Assembly (NCBI RefSeq): GCF_002217435.1
Contig: NZ_MUHF01000018.1
Span: forward strand, 31,074 to 95,073
Length of the DNA stretch: 64,000 nucleotides
Source: Flavobacterium reichenbachii
GTDB lineage: Bacteria; Bacteroidota; Bacteroidia; Flavobacteriales; Flavobacteriaceae
Direction: 5' to 3'
Part shown: in pieces, positions 60,766 through 64,000 of the stretch
Layout of the letters: each line of letters begins with the position of its first letter
Numbering within the stretch: the first letter of the stretch is position 1
The notes under the pieces: model-generated
Database searches by the model: none
The model's input: the letters and a program-made list of their open reading frames with translations, nothing else
What the model was told of the DNA's origin: nothing
Program-made: the position numbers and the translations under genes

Positions 60766-61685
60766 TATCCAGTTACTGTTTGAATAAAAATATCGTTTAT
60801 ACTTGGAATTTTCTCTACAAAATGCGTCACCTGTCCTCGCTGCGTCAGGATGTTCAGTAATTCATTTGGAGTCGCATTTCCTATATCAATATTTAATTTT
60901 AAATCATCATTAAGAGATTTGAAACGAGCAGGCGAAACAGTAAATTTTTGTGTTATATCATACATCAACCCTTCTACATTACTTGTAAGAATTCCAACTT
61001 CAAAACTATTGGTTCTGAATTTTCGCTTTACATCTCCAACTTTTCCCTCAATCAATTTATTCGATTTATGAATCAAGGCAATATGATCACAGAGTTCTTC
61101 TACACTTTCCATTCGGTGCGTCGAAAAAATAATAGTTGCACCTTGTTCTCTTAATGCTAAAATTTCGTCTTTAATTACATTTGCATTTACCGGATCAAAT
61201 CCAGAGAACGGCTCATCAAAAATCAACAGTTTTGGCTTGTGCAAAACACAAACTACAAACTGAATTTTTTGTGCCATTCCTTTAGAAAGTTCCTGAATTT
61301 TCTTGTTCCACCAACCCTGAATCCCCAATCGGTCAAACCAATATTCTAACTGCATTTTTGCTTCTGCTTTAGACAGTCCTTTCATTTGTGCCAGATACAA
61401 ACATTGTTCCCCCACTTTCATTGAGTTGTACAAGCCTCGTTCTTCTGGAAGATAACCAATAGTCTGTACGTGTTTGGGCTGTAATTTTTCTCCGTCTAAA
61501 ATCACCTCGCCGCTGTCCGGCAGTGTAATTTGATTTATAATTCTTATCAGAGATGTTTTTCCTGCTCCATTTGGACCTAATAATCCGTAAATACTGCCTT
61601 TGGGCACATTTAATGAAACTTCGTTTAGCGCTACATAATCACCATATTTTTTTACGACTTTATGTACTTCGAGTAAGTTGCTCAT
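60765..61685 (-). CDS. ABC transporter ATP-binding protein (NatA-like)
   Basis: 306 residues. Walker A GPNGAGKTS, Q-loop TIGYLPEERGLYNSM, signature LSKGMAQKIQFV (LSKGM in place of LSGGQ), Walker B LLIFDEPFSGFDP, H-loop STHRMESVE. A C-terminal extension of about 90 residues (DUF4162-like) ends near THFVEKIPSINDIFIQTV. It powers the permease encoded downstream. A TACTTTTA box on the minus strand (61743-61736) is the likely promoter. Confidence 0.93.
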   Translation of the reverse strand: MSNLLEVHKVVKKYGDYVALNEVSLNVPKGSIYGLLGPNGAGKTSLIRIINQITLPDSGEVILDGEKLQPKHVQTIGYLPEERGLYNSMKVGEQCLYLAQMKGLSKAEAKMQLEYWFDRLGIQGWWNKKIQELSKGMAQKIQFVVCVLHKPKLLIFDEPFSGFDPVNANVIKDEILALREQGATIIFSTHRMESVEELCDHIALIHKSNKLIEGKVGDVKRKFRTNSFEVGILTSNVEGLMYDITQKFTVSPARFKSLNDDLKLNIDIGNATPNELLNILTQRGQVTHFVEKIPSINDIFIQTVTG

Positions 61686-61776
61686 GCTGTTTTTTGAATT
61701 TCTGCGACATTTTGACCTTTTGCAGTCTGCGAGTGTAAAAGTAAATAATTAGTAGCGAAACTTTTTATTATTCAAC

Positions 61777-61817
61777 AAAAAACCCATCCTAATATTTACA
61801 CTAGAATGGGTTTTTAT
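61777..61817 (-). terminator. Terminator after dnaJ
   Basis: AAAAACCCATcCTA and TAGaATGGGTTTTT pair around an 11-nt loop with T tracts on both strands. It lies 30 bp past the dnaJ stop on the minus strand. Confidence 0.85.
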
Positions 61818-61846
61818 ATTTATTAAGTCTTTTAAAAAAGTTCAGC

Positions 61847-62959
61847 TTATGAAAACATGTCTTTAACTTTCTCAAAAAATGATTTTTCTGACTTTTCCGG
61901 ATTCGGAATAAAGTGCTCATCGTTTAAAGCATTTTCAAAAAATTGCTTTTGTTCTTTGTTTAATGTTTTTGGAGTCCAAACATTTACGTGAACTAGAAGA
62001 TCTCCGCTTCCGTAACCGTTTATACTCGGAATTCCTTTTCCTTTTAATCTTAAAATTTTTCCAGACTGAATTCCTTCTTCTAGTTTTATACGAACTTTTC
62101 CGTTGATTGCTTCAATATCTTTAGAAACGCCTAAAACTGCTTCAGGAAAACTGATATACAAATCAAAGTGAACATTCTCTCCCTCACGTTTCAGGAATTC
62201 GTGCTCCAATTCTTCAATAGCTACAATCAAATCACCTGGAATACTGTTTCCTGGAGCATCGTTTCCTTTTCCGGAAACTTTAAGCTGCATTCCGTCAACA
62301 ACTCCAGCAGGAATTTTGATTGATACCGTTTCGTCTTCCTGGACCATTCCTTGAGAATCTGCCTCAGAAGGTTTTTTATCTAAAATTTGTCCCGAACCGC
62401 CACAAGTTGGACAGGTAGATGCAGATTGCATTCTTCCTAAAATTGTGTTGGTTACACGCATTACCTGACCCTGACCATTACAAGTCGTACAAGTTTTGTA
62501 TGTAGCACCTTTGGCCTGAACTTTACGTTTAACTTTTACTTTTTTCTCTACTCCATTTGCAATCTCTTCCAAAGTCAATTTAACTTTAATTCTAAGATTA
62601 CTTCCTTTAGCGCGGCGAGGACCACCTCCGCCTCCGCCAAATCCGCCAAATCCACCTCCAAAAATGTCACCAAACTGGCTGAAAATGTCATCCATATTCA
62701 TACCGCCATGACCACCTCCGCCAAATCCGCCAGAACCATCAAATGCCTGATGTCCGTATTGATCGTATTTTGCTTTTTTGTTCGGATCACTTAAAACTTC
62801 ATAAGCTTCTGCAGCCAATTTAAAGTTTTCTTCTGCCTCTTTGTCGCCCGGATTTTTATCAGGGTGATATTTTAGCGCACTTTTTCTGTATGCTTTTTTA
62901 ATTTCAGCAGCATCGGCACTTTTTGAAATGCCAAGTATTTCGTAAAAATCTTTTTTCAT
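61847..62959 (-). CDS. dnaJ: Chaperone protein DnaJ with two zinc-binding repeats
   Basis: 370 residues. The J domain (1-70) has HPD in KYHPDKNPGD. A G/F-rich linker follows (SGGFGGGGHGGMNMDD, FGGGFGGFGGGGGG). The zinc region has only two CxxCxGxG repeats, CTTCNGQG and CPTCGGSG, where E. coli DnaJ has four. They correspond to the inner pair (centre II), so the outer pair (centre I) is missing. The substrate-binding C-terminal domain is complete. It works with DnaK and GrpE and is 91 bp downstream of grpE in one operon. Confidence 0.95.
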   Translation of the reverse strand: MKKDFYEILGISKSADAAEIKKAYRKSALKYHPDKNPGDKEAEENFKLAAEAYEVLSDPNKKAKYDQYGHQAFDGSGGFGGGGHGGMNMDDIFSQFGDIFGGGFGGFGGGGGGPRRAKGSNLRIKVKLTLEEIANGVEKKVKVKRKVQAKGATYKTCTTCNGQGQVMRVTNTILGRMQSASTCPTCGGSGQILDKKPSEADSQGMVQEDETVSIKIPAGVVDGMQLKVSGKGNDAPGNSIPGDLIVAIEELEHEFLKREGENVHFDLYISFPEAVLGVSKDIEAINGKVRIKLEEGIQSGKILRLKGKGIPSINGYGSGDLLVHVNVWTPKTLNKEQKQFFENALNDEHFIPNPEKSEKSFFEKVKDMFS

Positions 62960-62977
62960 AGTTTAGGTTAAATTCCA

Positions 62978-62997
62978 ATCCCAATAGCTATCGGGAT
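62978..62997. repeat. REP-like palindrome ATCCCAATAG/CTATCGGGAT
   Basis: A 20-nt inverted repeat with one mismatch between grpE and dnaJ, flanked by diverged AATTCCAA words. It is related to the palindromes at 18724 and 40803. In the transcript it would form a hairpin inside the operon. Confidence 0.65.
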
Positions 62998-63050
62998 AAA
63001 TTCCAAAATCCAATTTTTAAAAAACTGATTTTCAGAATCTAATTTGTTTT

Positions 63051-63629
63051 TTAGTTTCCGATAACCACTTTAGGGAAACGAATAATTTTGTCTCCTAATT
63101 TGTATCCTTTTTCAATAACGTCAACAATTTTCCCTTTTAATTTATCAGACGGAGCTGGAATTTGGGTAATTGCCTCAGCAAAATCAGCATTAAAAGCATC
63201 ACCTGCTCTTACTTCAACTTGCTCTAAACCTTTAGAAACCAAAGTGCTTTTTAATTTTTCGTGAATCAACTCAACACCTTTTTTCAAATTTTCATCCTCA
63301 GATTTGTTGATTTCTACAGCCGCTCTGTCAAAATCATCCAAAACAGGAAGCATTGCTAACAAAACTTCTTGGTTTGCTGTTTTAAACAAATCCATGCGCT
63401 CTTTTGAAGTTCTTTTTTTGTAATTTTCAAATTCGGCAAATAATCTCAAAAACTTATCTTTTTCTTTTGCCAAGTCTTGAGCCAATTGCTCTTCAACACT
63501 TAATTCTTCAACAATTAACTGCTCACCGTTGGCATTGTTCTCTAACGTTACATCATCTAATTCCTGATCGAACTCTGTATTTTCCGTAGTCATATTACTT
63601 TTATTTTTAAAAATATTTTTAAACTTCAT
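63051..63629 (-). CDS. grpE: Nucleotide exchange factor GrpE
   Basis: 192 residues from ATG at 63629; the internal ATG at 63593 (MTTENTEFD) is a possible start. The N-terminus is an acidic coiled coil (VEELSVEEQLAQDLAKEKDKF), followed by AEFENYKKRTSKERMDLF and the C-terminal beta domain (GDAFNADFAEAITQIPAP, then KGKIVDVIEKGYKLGDKIIR). It releases ADP from DnaK. The upstream promoter is a good match to consensus. Confidence 0.95.
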   Translation of the reverse strand: MKFKNIFKNKSNMTTENTEFDQELDDVTLENNANGEQLIVEELSVEEQLAQDLAKEKDKFLRLFAEFENYKKRTSKERMDLFKTANQEVLLAMLPVLDDFDRAAVEINKSEDENLKKGVELIHEKLKSTLVSKGLEQVEVRAGDAFNADFAEAITQIPAPSDKLKGKIVDVIEKGYKLGDKIIRFPKVVIGN

Positions 63630-63651
63630 TTTTATTCTTTCTTTTGGATTG

Positions 63652-63684
63652 CAAAAGTACTGCCAAATCTTTTAAAATGTCAAA
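63652..63684 (-). promoter_or_regulatory. Promoter of the grpE-dnaJ operon
   Basis: On the minus strand, TTTG (63684-63681), a 21-bp spacer and TACTTTTG (63659-63652) followed by C match the Bacteroidota consensus. No CIRCE inverted repeat is seen. Confidence 0.75.
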
Positions 63685-63785
63685 TTGTCACTATCTCAAA
63701 AGTATAAGTTGTTTCTGAGGTTTTATAATCGTAAAAAATTTAGTATAATTTTAAGACTATTACGTTTTAGTTTGAACTATATTTG

Positions 63786-63920
63786 AACTTAATTAAAAAC
63801 AAAATTAATTACCTATCAAAATTGAATTTAAGGGTTAGCCTCGGCTTTATAAATAATTATTAATTCAAGTTTACCTTATATTAAAAAAAGCTTCGTCTCA
63901 TTCAGTCGAAGCTTTTTTTT
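63786..63920 (+). ncRNA. Candidate small RNA (weak)
   Basis: A TATATTTG box at 63778-63785 is followed by about 125 nt with no ORF. It includes a TTGAATT/AATTCAA fold and ends at the hairpin 63883-63920. No -33 element is seen, and the hairpin could instead serve a leftward gene beyond the window. Confidence 0.25.
63883..63920. terminator. Bidirectional terminator hairpin
   Basis: AAAAAAAGCTTCG and CGAAGCTTTTTTTT pair around 11 nt, with T runs on both strands. Confidence 0.88.
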
Positions 63921-64000
63921 ATGCTTTTTGGTAAAAATTTACTACAAAGAATGCAAGATTTTTATTCTTGGCTTTCAAAAAAAAGAAAAAGTTCGCAAAG

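Larger units (their letters stand above)
63630..64000. other. 371-bp region at the right edge
   Basis: Contains the grpE promoter, a TATATTTG box (63778-63785), a strong hairpin with T runs (63883-63920), and the beginning of another word-repeat tract (AAAAAGTTCGCAAAG) cut by the window end. No ORF is supported. Confidence 0.6.

Noticed and set aside
63630..63700. CIRCE element controlling grpE-dnaJ
   Set aside because: No TTAGCACTC-N9-GAGTGCTAA-like inverted repeat is found; a standard promoter fits instead.

Overview
The window is a low-GC (roughly one-third G+C), gene-dense chromosomal segment from a member of the Bacteroidota, most likely Flavobacterium or a close relative. Three things support this. 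Many starts are preceded by the Bacteroidota promoter pattern TTG/TTTG - about 19-21 bp - TAnnTTTG, with poor Shine-Dalgarno sequences. Gene content is flavobacterial: a DUF2795 gene in front of a long secA, a 1-Cys peroxiredoxin, and a CarboxypepD_reg/plug-type surface protein. Intergenic regions are full of the short-word inverted repeats common in this group. I see no tRNA, rRNA, CRISPR array, phage or insertion sequence.

Region 1 (1-10978, all minus strand) is a Wzx/Wzy-type capsule or exopolysaccharide operon. In transcription order it carries a TagD-like nucleotidyltransferase, a TIM-barrel glycosidase-like protein, a Wzy-like polymerase, a Wzx-like flippase, a pyruvyl-transferase-family protein, two GT4-type glycosyltransferases, the initiating polyprenyl-phosphate sugar transferase, the outer-membrane export lipoprotein and the Wzc-like co-polymerase, which is cut by the window edge. 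A TACTTTTGC box about 210 bp upstream of the first gene is the probable promoter.

Region 2 (11378-31000) is mostly housekeeping on the plus strand: ABC-F ATPase, FKBP lipoprotein, methyltransferase, LolD/MacB-type ATPase, cobalamin adenosyltransferase, DUF2795-secA, a cysteine-free sirtuin, purB and a CPA2 antiporter. trmH and some unknown genes lie on the minus strand. Region 3 (31175-42511) holds a peroxiredoxin, an AEC transporter divergent from an Rrf2 regulator-oxidoreductase pair with two near-identical operator-like palindromes, meaB, a MATE - small acidic protein - LTA-synthase-like operon, PPK2 and a CPBP protease.

Region 4 (42612-52284) is the most unusual part. An ECF sigma factor, an anti-sigma-like membrane protein and a surface protein follow one another. 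The surface protein joins a carboxypeptidase-regulatory domain, a TonB-plug-like module and a vWA/YfbK region, with no beta-barrel. The anti-sigma-like protein ends in a segment resembling that same plug module. Next come a LURP-one-like protein, an SDR reductase preceded by palindromes, and a block of small unknown membrane and lipoprotein genes containing a decayed paralogue end and a tandem pair of zinc-ribbon membrane proteins.

Region 5 (52362-63629, almost all minus) holds mtaB, a GNAT, a HAD phosphatase, DUF2007, an alpha/beta hydrolase, a helicase half-protein without motif III, an NtrC-like regulator without its DNA-binding domain, a NatAB-like ABC exporter, and a grpE-dnaJ operon whose DnaJ keeps only two of four zinc-binding repeats. 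At least eight intergenic gaps carry long imperfect stem-loops built from repeated 8-12 nt words; two of them, 24 kb apart, share a 20-of-21 nt core.
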